From: an uncultured Porphyromonas sp.
GTDB lineage: Bacteria; Bacteroidota; Bacteroidia; Bacteroidales; Porphyromonadaceae
Assembly (NCBI GenBank): GCA_900546675.1
Contig: URDQ01000056.1
Coordinates: forward strand, 1 to 13,537
Direction: 5' to 3'
Length of the DNA stretch: 13,537 nt
Below, piece after piece: positions 1-7,480 of the stretch. The notes under the pieces are model-generated. The model was given only the letters and a program-made list of their open reading frames with translations. It had not been told where the DNA came from and made no database searches. The translations under genes were made by a program, and so were the position numbers. Within the stretch, counting starts at the first letter, position 1. Each line of letters begins with the position of its first letter.

Positions 1-62
1 GAGTACCATCTCAGTAACACCTTCCCAACTGTGTACTTTTTTCAGGAAGAGGACAGGGACAG

Positions 63-166
63 GGTCCAACGGAGGAGTCCGGAATTTCCAACGGTGGAAA
101 ATAAAATTTCCAAGGCTGGAAATTTTATTTTCCTCCCTTGGAAAGTTCTGTTTCCTCCGTATGAAA
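63..166. repeat. Array of five short palindromes at exact 22-bp spacing
   Basis: Each unit is a 16-bp imperfect palindrome of form TTTCC-N6-GGAAA followed by a 6-bp AT-rich spacer. Units begin at 85, 107, 129 and 151, with a weaker one (TCC-N6-GGA core) at 63, so the centres fall at 70.5, 92.5, 114.5, 136.5 and 158.5. The unit at 151 (TTTCCTCCGTATGAAA) shares TTTCCTCCG with a unit of the second array at 11012. The period is close to two helical turns, so all palindromes would face the same side of the DNA. No function is known to me; phased binding sites for a DNA-binding protein, or a transcript-end structure, are the main options. Confidence 0.75.
96..133. repeat. Perfect 17-bp inverted repeat with 4-nt loop
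   Basis: Bases 96-112 (GGAAAATAAAATTTCCA) are the exact reverse complement of 117-133, separated by AGGC. In RNA this would be a perfect, AT-rich 17-bp hairpin in either direction. It spans the spacers between three units of the 22-bp array, so neighbouring spacers (ATAAAA and TTTTATT) are themselves complementary. It could act as a two-way transcript end or protect the 3' end of the receptor mRNA. It lacks the GC-rich stem plus T-run of a standard terminator. Confidence 0.7.
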
Positions 167-323
167 CTGGAATCTCACAAGATGAAACGAAGGAAAGAGG
201 CGGGTGGGACGACAAAAAGAGAGGAGGTGTCGGTGAAGACATCTCCTCTTGAGACTGTTGATTTTTGCAACATTCTCCTTTCATCAAATGTTGGGGCGAA
301 GCTTACCGCTTCGTCTAGCTTGA

Positions 324-2348
324 CTAGTGGGTGACGACGAGCGTGAGGCGGTAGTTGCGTAGCGGCATGGGGTAGTTGGCAATGACGTCGTAGGCTTGGC
401 TCAGGAGGTTGTTGCACTCGAGCTGCAGACGCAGGCCGTACCCTCGTAGGTTGCACTCGTAGGCGAGGGCTAGGTCGTTGGTGTACCACGGCTGGAGGTG
501 GTTCTCAGGGAAGTTTTCCAGCTGGCTGTACCGCTCGCCAGCGTAGATGAAGTTGTAGTTGAGCTGCCACCCCTTGTACTGAACGATTGCCGTGGCGGAG
601 CCACTATGCCAAGGGATGTAGGGGATTTGGTGGCGGTAGTAACTATCCTTAGGGTTTGTGATGTCGATGGCTCTCTGATAGGTGTACTGAGTGCGTAGCG
701 ATAGCTGCAGGTCACGGACAGGCACGAGGCTCCAGGTACACTGCGCATCGACACCTCGTATGTCTACCTTACCGAGGTTGATCATGGTCCAGCGGAACTG
801 CTGTCCCTTGGGGTAGGCGATGATCTTGTTGGTGACGAGGTTGTAGTAGGCATCTACCTTGAAGTCCAGGGCGTAGAGCCACGGCCTCTGCGGTGTGAGC
901 TGGTACTGTAGCCCAAGGTTGTACTGGGTCGTGTGCTCTGGGTCGAGCTTGATATTGCCTATCTCGGTGTAGTATAGATCGTTGAAGGTGGGTAGGCGAA
1001 AGCTTTGCTTGTAGAAGGCATTGAACCGTAGGTCTATCGCTTGCCACGGCTTGATCGAAAGAATCGCTGCGGGCGTGAGCTTGCGAAAGAGGGGAGCCTT
1101 GGTGAGCTTTTGCGCTTTGTCCTGAGCTAGCGTGCCGAGGAGGCTGGCTTGTGCATTGATCCAGTCGTTGGAATAGGTCGAGGCGAGGGCTAGTAGGTGA
1201 GTGAAGCGGTGCGGGTAGACGAAGTCGTAGAGGTCGGCATCGAGCTTGTTCCACTGTAGGTCATAGGCAGCGGAGAGGTACCAGTGGTCGATCAATTGGA
1301 AGGCTGAGGCGACCGAGCCGTATAACTCCTGCTGCTGGTAAAGGTTGTCTACCTTGAAGGCTGCTGTCGCCTCGTTGCGCACGAAGTGGGTCTGATAGTA
1401 GGCATACTTGGCGATGGCATGTAGTCGTATGCGGTCGTGGAGCTGCTGCTCGTAGGTGGTCTGTACGAAGCTGTTGTTGTCCCAGAGACGCTCGCCACGA
1501 CGCCACACATTATTGACGATAGCGCCAGGTATGCCTCGCTCGCTGTTGTAGTTGTACACCTTGACGAGCATCTGTCCATCGGGGAGGCCTATATGGAGAT
1601 TGCCCTCTAGTCGTGTGGCATTGATGTCTCCGTTGTGGCGGACGGCTGTGGTGTCGTAGGCTATCTCGTGGGTGAGGGGATTGACCTTTTGGTATCTAAA
1701 CTTATACTTGCCACTGCTCTTGATCCACTCCGCATTGAAGGACATAGTGACCCTAGGCTCCAGACGATGCTCGATCAGTATGGCGGGGTTGAAGAGGTCG
1801 AAGGAGCCAGTCCTGAGGCTTGCTCTCAGATTGGTTTGTGCACCATCGGTAAAGGTTGGCTTGCGTGTCTGCAGGTAGACGGTACCGCTAGAGCCAAAGT
1901 CCTTGGCGGGCTGTAGATAGCTACCCTTTTGCCCATTGAAGACCTGTATCGCCTCCATATTGTCGAGGGAGTACTGACCGAGGTCTATCTGCCCGTTTTG
2001 CGCATTACTCAGCTCCACACCATCGTAAAAGATGCCGACGTGGTGGGTACCCATACTGCGTATGTTGACCGTCTTGAGTCCACCGACCCCGCCGAAGTCC
2101 TTGACCTGAACTCCTGAGAAGGAGCGGAGTGCATCAGCTATGGAGAAGGCACTGAGTGCTTTGAGTTCTTGCCCTGAGAGTTGCTGTGCGGGTATGACTC
2201 CTCGCTTGTAGTCTGGCTCACGGGGCGCACGGACGACAACTGTCTCTAGATAGTGCGTCGATACGCTATCTGGAGAGGTGTACTGCTGCCCATATATATA
2301 AGGAGTGGCAGCGCAAAGGAGGATGAGAGAGAAGATGAGAGTAGTCAT
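324..2348 (-). CDS. TonB-dependent outer-membrane receptor, BtuB-like
   Basis: 674 aa. Residues 1-20 form a signal peptide ending YIYG-Q. A TonB-box-like stretch LETVVVRA lies at 34-41. The plug domain follows at about 45-165, with SIADALRSFSGVQVKDFGG and RSMGTHHVGIFYDG as typical plug motifs. The rest is a beta barrel of alternating aromatic strands ending YRLTLVVTH. Family members bind a ligand at the cell surface and import it through the outer membrane using TonB-ExbBD energy. The size and the adjacent DUF5074 propeller lipoprotein match the BtuB/BtuG vitamin B12 pairs of Bacteroides, so cobalamin or a related corrinoid is the best guess; heme or another chelate is not excluded. The start is the only one possible: an in-frame TAG lies five codons upstream. 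The signal peptide lacks an N-terminal Lys/Arg, which is unusual. An intrinsic terminator sits just upstream. Receptor class is firm, ligand is inference. Confidence 0.88.
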   Translation of the reverse strand: MTTLIFSLILLCAATPYIYGQQYTSPDSVSTHYLETVVVRAPREPDYKRGVIPAQQLSGQELKALSAFSIADALRSFSGVQVKDFGGVGGLKTVNIRSMGTHHVGIFYDGVELSNAQNGQIDLGQYSLDNMEAIQVFNGQKGSYLQPAKDFGSSGTVYLQTRKPTFTDGAQTNLRASLRTGSFDLFNPAILIEHRLEPRVTMSFNAEWIKSSGKYKFRYQKVNPLTHEIAYDTTAVRHNGDINATRLEGNLHIGLPDGQMLVKVYNYNSERGIPGAIVNNVWRRGERLWDNNSFVQTTYEQQLHDRIRLHAIAKYAYYQTHFVRNEATAAFKVDNLYQQQELYGSVASAFQLIDHWYLSAAYDLQWNKLDADLYDFVYPHRFTHLLALASTYSNDWINAQASLLGTLAQDKAQKLTKAPLFRKLTPAAILSIKPWQAIDLRFNAFYKQSFRLPTFNDLYYTEIGNIKLDPEHTTQYNLGLQYQLTPQRPWLYALDFKVDAYYNLVTNKIIAYPKGQQFRWTMINLGKVDIRGVDAQCTWSLVPVRDLQLSLRTQYTYQRAIDITNPKDSYYRHQIPYIPWHSGSATAIVQYKGWQLNYNFIYAGERYSQLENFPENHLQPWYTNDLALAYECNLRGYGLRLQLECNNLLSQAYDVIANYPMPLRNYRLTLVVTH

Positions 2349-2368
2349 CGAGATAGAGACCTATATAT

Positions 2369-2408
2369 AAAAAGGGTAGGGGCGAACTCCCTAAGAGTCC
2401 GCCCCTAC
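2369..2408 (-). terminator. Intrinsic terminator between lipoprotein and receptor genes
   Basis: On the minus strand a perfect 9-bp GC-rich stem (2408-2400 with 2384-2376, GTAGGGGCG/CGCCCCTAC) is extended inside by ACTC/GAGT and followed by CCC and a run of five T (2373-2369). This is a textbook rho-independent terminator. It lies 56 bp after the lipoprotein stop and 21 bp before the receptor start codon. I find no TAnnTTTG promoter between hairpin and receptor, so receptor transcription would need read-through or an atypical promoter. Confidence 0.85.
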
Positions 2409-2463
2409 GTAGCTGTCTAACGGACAGGTATGGACACTTATCGTGTGCCTCGTTGCTGTCTAG

Positions 2464-3633
2464 TTATTGCTTTACGAATGCAATGTGAGCAGGTAGCATA
2501 CCTGTGCGGCCTGTTTGCCACTTGAGCTTGCCATCGGGTGTGTAGCAGTATAGCGTGCCACTAGAGACAAAGTCCTTGGCATCCATAATGTAGATGTCTC
2601 CCGAAGCGGGATGGATAGTGAGACCATAGGCGGTCTGAATGTTTGCATCGGTACCGTCTGTGACAAAGCTCTCGGCGAGGGGCTTCGCAGCGTTGATGTC
2701 AACCAGTCCGAAGCCTGTCTTCATCTTCTTAGCCTCACTATCCCAGACACTGCTGTAGTAGTAGAGCTTGTCGCCATAGAAAGCCATCTCAGCACAAGGT
2801 ATATTGAGCGAGTCGAGCTTCGCAACCTTTTGCGTAGCTGGATCGATGTCTATGTAGTAGAGGTTCGAGGGTACGTTGCCATAGTTACCACGCGAGGTGA
2901 CCCATAGTCTACCGTTGTGGTCCATTCTGAGGCGGTGGAGGTTCATACCAACTTCGATCTTATCCACCTCGGTAAAGCTCTTGAGGTCAATGACCGATAC
3001 GGTACGCTCATAGTTGGGCTTCATATAGCCACCAGAGTTAGCAACGTATAGTCTTTCGCCCTTGATAACCAACTCATCAGGCTGATAGCCTATGACGACC
3101 TGCCCCGTGATAGCGAGCGTGTTGAGGTCAAAACGATAGACAGCTCCACGGACTTGCCCCTGAGCGTCTCGTGTATCTGAGGTGCTGACGTAGCTAGAGA
3201 CGTAAGCATTGTCACCCTCGAAGCAGATGTAGCGACAGTTAGGAATGTTTACCTGACCGATACGCTTACCGCTCTGAGCGTCGAGGACCTCTACCTTGTT
3301 AGAGCTGTTGATGACGGCATAGAGTCTAGAGCCGTAGATTTGTAGATCGTTGCCCGTGTCGCCAAGCTCCTTGACAACATTGGGATTGAGCGTAGCGTAG
3401 ATGTTTCGTGTGTAGGTGCCACTGACGAGGTTCATATAGTCCAGCGAACTATTGTTTGACTGGAAGTTACCCTCATTAAGTAGGTAGAAGCCTACGACTC
3501 CGCCACTGACTTGCTGACTATTAGCAATCTCCTCTGAGTCGGCAGGAACGATAGCATCTGGCTCTTGACAAGAGCTAAAGAGTCCTAGACTGAGGACGCA
3601 GAGTAGGAGCAGGTTGCGATATAAGTGATTCAT
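2464..3633 (-). CDS. Surface lipoprotein with DUF5074/YncE-type beta-propeller, BtuG-like
   Basis: 389 aa. A lipoprotein signal peptide with lipobox FSSC puts the lipidated Cys at residue 22. It is followed by QEPD, a charged stretch resembling the Bacteroidota surface-export signal. The rest is a repeat-built propeller: LLNEGNFQ (51-58), LGDTGNDLQIYG (90-101), SNKVEVLDAQSGK (111-123), AYVSSYVS (143-150), and later blades with 'LYVANSGG' and 'VSVIDLKSF'. This is the pattern of DUF5074 proteins, the family of BtuG, which caps BtuB on the cell surface and captures vitamin B12. Partnership with the receptor downstream fits that role, but the ligand is inferred. The frame is open up to 3702, but I chose the ATG at 3633 because the signal peptide begins there and a promoter -7 element lies at 3672-3679, inside the longer version. 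Confidence 0.85.
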   Translation of the reverse strand: MNHLYRNLLLLCVLSLGLFSSCQEPDAIVPADSEEIANSQQVSGGVVGFYLLNEGNFQSNNSSLDYMNLVSGTYTRNIYATLNPNVVKELGDTGNDLQIYGSRLYAVINSSNKVEVLDAQSGKRIGQVNIPNCRYICFEGDNAYVSSYVSTSDTRDAQGQVRGAVYRFDLNTLAITGQVVIGYQPDELVIKGERLYVANSGGYMKPNYERTVSVIDLKSFTEVDKIEVGMNLHRLRMDHNGRLWVTSRGNYGNVPSNLYYIDIDPATQKVAKLDSLNIPCAEMAFYGDKLYYYSSVWDSEAKKMKTGFGLVDINAAKPLAESFVTDGTDANIQTAYGLTIHPASGDIYIMDAKDFVSSGTLYCYTPDGKLKWQTGRTGMLPAHIAFVKQ

Positions 3634-3671
3634 AATATGATTGGATTGAATGGTTTTGATTGACTTTGTTG

Positions 3672-3702
3672 CAAAGATAGTGAAACGAATCGGTGTAGGC
3701 AC
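3672..3702 (-). promoter_or_regulatory. Bacteroidota-type promoter for the lipoprotein gene
   Basis: On the minus strand TATCTTTG (3679-3672) matches the -7 consensus TAnnTTTG exactly, with GTG at 3702-3700 in the -33 position after 20 bp. The leader to the ATG at 3633 is about 35 nt, AT-rich and unstructured, with no room for a cobalamin riboswitch. It suggests the lipoprotein/receptor pair is transcribed separately from the division operon upstream. Confidence 0.65.
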
Positions 3703-3714
3703 CTTTTGAGTATA

Positions 3715-4470
3715 CTAGAGACTCCCTGCGAGCGAGCAGACGAGTCGCATAGCATCTGTGAAGGGGCGCAGGAAGAGGTCTCTCTGCTGCCAGAAGTATG
3801 CGTACTGCTTCCTATGATCCTGACTCGTGAGTGGGGTGTCACTGACGATGCGTAGGCTGACAAGCGGTGTATGGTATAGATAAGCTGTCTGAGCGATAGC
3901 GGCGCTCTCCATATCGACGGCAACGAGGTCGGGATAGTGCTGTGCGAAGGATCTTAGATGCTCGGCATCAGGTATGAATGTATCGCCACAGAGGAGCAAC
4001 CCCTCGTGAAGCGGTATGCTTAGTTGCTGTGCCGTAGTCTCTATGGCGGTCACCTCTGCGGAGAACTGAGCTGGCAAGCCTTGTACTTGTCCACACTCGT
4101 TGCCCTCACCGCACCAGACATCGTGGTAGCGGTAAGCCGTCGAGAGACAGAGGTCGCCGACCTGTGCGCCTGCGTAAAGTCCTCCCGACACACCGACATT
4201 GACTAAGAGCTGGGGCTGGTACTGCTCTATGGCTCGCTGCGTGGCAAGAGCTGCATGCACCTTGCCGATGCCTGTCTCAATAAGATGAAAGGTCCACTCA
4301 GTGACACGCTCCTTTTCTACTCGTAAGGTGTAGCGGTAGACGGCAAAGGGAGCCTTCTCGACTATGGCGCACTCCACTAGCTCGACAGCAGGAGCTAGAG
4401 CATGCAACGCAGACTGTATCGCCATGTGCTCCTTGCCCATAGCGCACAATAAGACCAAAGAATGGGACAT
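3715..4470 (-). CDS. mtnN: 5'-methylthioadenosine/S-adenosylhomocysteine nucleosidase
   Basis: 251 aa, close to the usual 230-240 of the family. The enzyme cleaves adenine from methylthioadenosine, S-adenosylhomocysteine and 5'-deoxyadenosine in the cytoplasm, clearing inhibitors of methylation and radical-SAM chemistry. Visible motifs: CAMGKEH with E14 in the place of the general-acid Glu12 of the E. coli enzyme; TGIGKVHAAL (66-75); NVGVSGGL (91-98) for NTGSAGGL; VGDLCLSTAYRYHDV; GDTFI (162-166); VDMES (185-189) with ribose-binding E188; and VSD (209-211) with catalytic D211. GQVQGLPAQF matches the family's GQ-PG-PA-F stretch. It starts 17 bp after ftsZ and probably ends the division operon. 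Futalosine hydrolase (MqnB) is a homologous alternative, but the GQ-GLPA and GDTFI motifs favour MtnN. Confidence 0.85.
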   Translation of the reverse strand: MSHSLVLLCAMGKEHMAIQSALHALAPAVELVECAIVEKAPFAVYRYTLRVEKERVTEWTFHLIETGIGKVHAALATQRAIEQYQPQLLVNVGVSGGLYAGAQVGDLCLSTAYRYHDVWCGEGNECGQVQGLPAQFSAEVTAIETTAQQLSIPLHEGLLLCGDTFIPDAEHLRSFAQHYPDLVAVDMESAAIAQTAYLYHTPLVSLRIVSDTPLTSQDHRKQYAYFWQQRDLFLRPFTDAMRLVCSLAGSL

Positions 4471-4487
4471 ACTACTAGAGCTTTCGC

Positions 4488-5909
4488 TCAGAACTTGATG
4501 ATCTTGGGCTGGTTGACTGGTGGGGTGGTAGGCTCTGTCCCTTCCCTAGTTGGATCGATGTTGGGAAGCTCCTCTACGTCTGCACTTGGCATCCTCGTAG
4601 GTGTGGAGCGCTGAGCAACCTTTGACGTGTCAAGCGTCTGAGACATAGCAGGCGTTTGGTTGCCGTACTTGTATTTGGCACGTCGCTCCTCGACCTCTGA
4701 GTAGCTGTGGTTCTTAGCGGGCTCCTCGTCGAGGTAGTCTATCAAGTCGTCACGATCTAGCTCATCATCGGTCAGCACGATAGGCACAAAGGTAGGCAGG
4801 GAGCTACGTGGCTCCAGGTCAAACTCAGAGTAGTACTGGTTGAGTAGCTTGTTTTGCTCCTTCTCGATCTCCGTCTGGCGCACATAGTCCTCTACGTCCA
4901 TAGCAGTCATAGGCATATGCGCCTCCTTTTGGAAGCCCGATGCGATGATGACAACCATCACTTTGTTGCCCAGCTCTTCGTTGAAAGCGTGTCCCGACTT
5001 ATTGTTCTGCAGATTACGGATGGAGGAGGTGAGCTTTTTAATCTCGTCCATCTCGTCTGTTGTCAATGCGTCAGACGGATCGTAGAAGATAGCCAGCTGA
5101 AGCCTTGTGGCTGTCGTGATGTCGTCATTGTTGAGTAGTGGAGAGCGGAGAGCCGAGTCGATAGCTTTGCTCACACGGTCGGTTCCCTCGCCGTAGCCAA
5201 TGCTAATATGTGCGATGCCTCCGTCCTTGAGCGTGGTACGCACATCGGCAAAGTCTTGATTCATCTCCATCTCGTTGGTGATGACCATCGTAATGGCTCG
5301 TACCGCATTGGCAAGGATCTCGTTTGCCTTGTTAAGAGACTCGTTCCAAGGTAGCTCTCCGTAGACTTGGTTGATATTTTCGTTGGCAATGATAACCAGC
5401 GAGTCAACCTCTTGTCGCATACGCTCGGCACCTTGTGCCGCTTTGATCATACGTTGTCTCTCCTCACGGACGAAAGGCATGAAGATAAAGCCGACCGTGA
5501 GCAACCCCATATCACGTGCTATCTTCGCAATGACAGGCGCAGCTCCAGTACCCGTGCCACCACCCATACCAGCGCAGATGAAGACCATCTGCGTCTCGTT
5601 GTCGTCTAGGAGGGAGTGGATAAGCTCTTGGTCTTCTAAGGCGGCCTCTTCGCCGACCTCAATCTTACTTCCAGCGCCTAGTCCTTGGGTTAGCTTCTGC
5701 CCGATGACGGCTACATCTTTTAGTCCGCTCTTGGCGAGGTCTTGCTCATCTGTGTTGAGGAGCAGATAGGATACCCCTTGGAGTCCAGAGGCGTGAATGT
5801 GCTTGACGGCATTGCCTCCAGCGCCACCTACACCGATCACCTTGATGAGCTTTCTCTGAGCGACCGCTTTATTGTATTTGAAGTTGACGAGCTTGTCTGC
5901 GTTATCCAT
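4488..5909 (-). CDS. ftsZ: Cell division tubulin homologue FtsZ
   Basis: 473 aa. This is the cytoplasmic GTPase that polymerises into the Z ring at mid-cell and recruits the divisome. The nucleotide-binding domain opens with IKVIGVGGAGGNAV (22-35). The tubulin signature GGGTGTG is at 116-122. The T7 synergy loop NQDFAD (217-222) carries catalytic D219 and D222. The C-terminal domain ends near residue 335. A charged linker of roughly 120 residues then leads to the terminal peptide PVNQPKIIKF, which should be the docking site for FtsA and other partners. The linker is longer than in E. coli (383 aa in total), as is usual in Bacteroidota. It lies 49 bp downstream of ftsA and 17 bp upstream of mtnN on the same strand. 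No TAnnTTTG promoter is visible in the ftsA-ftsZ gap. Confidence 0.98.
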   Translation of the reverse strand: MDNADKLVNFKYNKAVAQRKLIKVIGVGGAGGNAVKHIHASGLQGVSYLLLNTDEQDLAKSGLKDVAVIGQKLTQGLGAGSKIEVGEEAALEDQELIHSLLDDNETQMVFICAGMGGGTGTGAAPVIAKIARDMGLLTVGFIFMPFVREERQRMIKAAQGAERMRQEVDSLVIIANENINQVYGELPWNESLNKANEILANAVRAITMVITNEMEMNQDFADVRTTLKDGGIAHISIGYGEGTDRVSKAIDSALRSPLLNNDDITTATRLQLAIFYDPSDALTTDEMDEIKKLTSSIRNLQNNKSGHAFNEELGNKVMVVIIASGFQKEAHMPMTAMDVEDYVRQTEIEKEQNKLLNQYYSEFDLEPRSSLPTFVPIVLTDDELDRDDLIDYLDEEPAKNHSYSEVEERRAKYKYGNQTPAMSQTLDTSKVAQRSTPTRMPSADVEELPNIDPTREGTEPTTPPVNQPKIIKF

Positions 5910-5958
5910 TTGTCGAAAGAGGTAAGAGGTTAGATAAATTGAGGGTGATAGGGGAGGA

Positions 5959-7425
5959 CTAGTCGATGTCGTCGTTGGTCAGTACGTCCTTAATCTTGGA
6001 GAACCAGTTGAAGGACTTCTTGCGCTTGGCACTCTTAGGCTCCCGCTTTGTAGCCTTATGTGGCTGGTCTATATCGGGAAGGTCAAAGAGCGATGTCTGA
6101 GCCTGTTGCTGCGAGCGTTGCTCTGGAGCTTCTTGATGTGTAGCGGTGCTAGTCGTCTCTTCGGGAGCTTCTAGCGGAGTATCAGCTTGTACAGCTGTGG
6201 GGTGAGCCTGTGCGGTGACCTTGCTTGACGGAGAGACTGTCGTCTGAGGCATATCAATAGGTCCGACGCAGTTGACCTCAGCGCGATAGATAAGCCCTGC
6301 GCAGCCAGCGTAGTCTACGTCGCTAGAGAGGGGGGTGTCATCTTTGTACACCTTATCGTTGAACTCCCGAGCTAATGAGACAAACTTGCTCTCGTTCTGT
6401 AGGTAGTTTATGAAGCCTCGCATGAGAGCTCCTTGCCCAGCTAGGACAATGCCTGACCCTAGTCTCGCTCCCGCCTCAAAGTCACGAATGACTCGAAACA
6501 CGTTGGCGGTAATCTCCTTCATACGAGCCGTCACAAGGCTGTTGATGTCACGCATCTTGATCTCTCGCTCACGAGTGCCGTCTGGAGAGCTAAGCGTGAT
6601 AGACTCATCATCGTATGCATCGGTAAAGGGGTGTGCCTCCTCGAGCTTGATCTTCTCTGCTTCGGGATAGGTGATATGGAGAGACATCAAGTCGTTGGTT
6701 ATGTTTTTCGAACCAAAGGGGATGACCCGTAGACACTTCAGCGTGTCGTTTTTGTAAATAGCGACAGAGGAAGTGCCCGCACCAATGTTGACTAGAGCTA
6801 CACCGAGCGTCTTAGCATCGGGATAGAGGAGTACATCCGCCTCACAGCATGGCGAGGGGAGTATCGCCTCTAGCTCGAGCCCTAGACGATCCTCGATAGC
6901 CATGCGGATGAAGTTGACATTGCTAGAGCGAGTCGTGATCAAGTTGAAGTGGATCGAAAACTCCGTACAGAGGAGTCCCTTGATATTCCGCTCCACACGT
7001 CCATCGACGAGACAGTAAGGGTCAGAGACATCCAGTACCTCGTGGGCGTTGAGTCGGTAGTTCTTGACTCGCTCATTGATTAGGTTAATATGGTAGTCGC
7101 TGATCTCCTCTCCGTCGGAGTTATCCATCTTATGATTGATCTTGTAAGATCGTGACATAAGAGACTTACCTCCGAAGCCTACGTAGACCTTTTTGATCTC
7201 TGAGTGCTGGTCTGGGAGTTGCTCGTTGAGACGATCTATAAGTACCTTGAGCTTATTGTGTAGCTCCTCCATATTGTTGACAACCCCCTTGCGGATTGCG
7301 TTGCTCGTGGGCACCTCGGCTATGGCGATAGGGAGGACTTTGCCCTCCTTCTTAGTACCTACCATACCCCGTATGGTAGCACTACCTAAGTCTATGGCAG
7401 TGTAGAGATCTTCGTTATATGACAT
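5959..7425 (-). CDS. ftsA: Cell division actin-like protein FtsA
   Basis: 488 aa. FtsA is an actin-fold ATPase that ties FtsZ filaments to the inner face of the cytoplasmic membrane. Seen here: phosphate-1 motif AIDLGSATIRG (10-20), the 1C domain with VYVGFGGKS (80-88), phosphate-2 motif VNIGAGTSS (212-220), and the adenosine motif GIVLAGQGALMRGF (325-338). The folded part ends near residue 385. A linker of about 75 residues rich in Thr, Gln, Pro and Ala follows, then a basic amphipathic helix (KRKKSFNWFSKIKDVL, 467-482) that should be the membrane-targeting sequence. E. coli FtsA is 420 aa, so the extra length is almost all linker. It is 55 bp from ftsQ and 49 bp from ftsZ, in the conserved Q-A-Z order. 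Confidence 0.97.
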   Translation of the reverse strand: MSYNEDLYTAIDLGSATIRGMVGTKKEGKVLPIAIAEVPTSNAIRKGVVNNMEELHNKLKVLIDRLNEQLPDQHSEIKKVYVGFGGKSLMSRSYKINHKMDNSDGEEISDYHINLINERVKNYRLNAHEVLDVSDPYCLVDGRVERNIKGLLCTEFSIHFNLITTRSSNVNFIRMAIEDRLGLELEAILPSPCCEADVLLYPDAKTLGVALVNIGAGTSSVAIYKNDTLKCLRVIPFGSKNITNDLMSLHITYPEAEKIKLEEAHPFTDAYDDESITLSSPDGTREREIKMRDINSLVTARMKEITANVFRVIRDFEAGARLGSGIVLAGQGALMRGFINYLQNESKFVSLAREFNDKVYKDDTPLSSDVDYAGCAGLIYRAEVNCVGPIDMPQTTVSPSSKVTAQAHPTAVQADTPLEAPEETTSTATHQEAPEQRSQQQAQTSLFDLPDIDQPHKATKREPKSAKRKKSFNWFSKIKDVLTNDDID

Positions 7426-7480
7426 TAGAGTGCGTTAAGCGTGTACGTTTAATATGTTAAGGCAGATTCGAGAGACTTTA

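Larger units (their letters stand above)
1..323. other. Gene-free region downstream of the TonB-dependent receptor
   Basis: I see no convincing gene here. The open frames on both strands run straight through a palindrome array and give low-complexity Ser/Pro/Arg-rich peptides. The stretch holds the 22-bp-period array at 63-166, a perfect long hairpin at 96-133, and a small hairpin (CGAAGC, 5-nt loop, GCTTCG) at 297-313, about 10 bp past the receptor stop codon. That small hairpin has no T-run on the minus strand, so it is not a canonical intrinsic terminator. The first 60 bases hold nothing I recognise and may belong to the leader or end of a gene outside the window. Confidence 0.6.

Noticed and set aside
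31..287. Open frames of 73 and 81 codons on opposite strands
   Set aside because: Both cross the palindrome array, have biased low-complexity composition, resemble no family and have no TAnnTTTG promoter nearby.
2349..2463. Cobalamin riboswitch in front of the BtuB-like receptor
   Set aside because: The gap is only 115 bp, much of it terminator hairpin, and no B12-box-like sequence is visible. The lipoprotein leader of about 35 nt is also too short.
3634..3702. Upstream start for the propeller lipoprotein
   Set aside because: It would place 23 residues before a clear lipoprotein signal peptide and includes an exact -7 promoter element.
3715..4470. Futalosine hydrolase MqnB
   Set aside because: Homologous fold, but the GQ-GLPA, RYHD and GDTFI motifs and the catalytic E14/E188/D211 pattern fit MtnN better; no other menaquinone genes are nearby.
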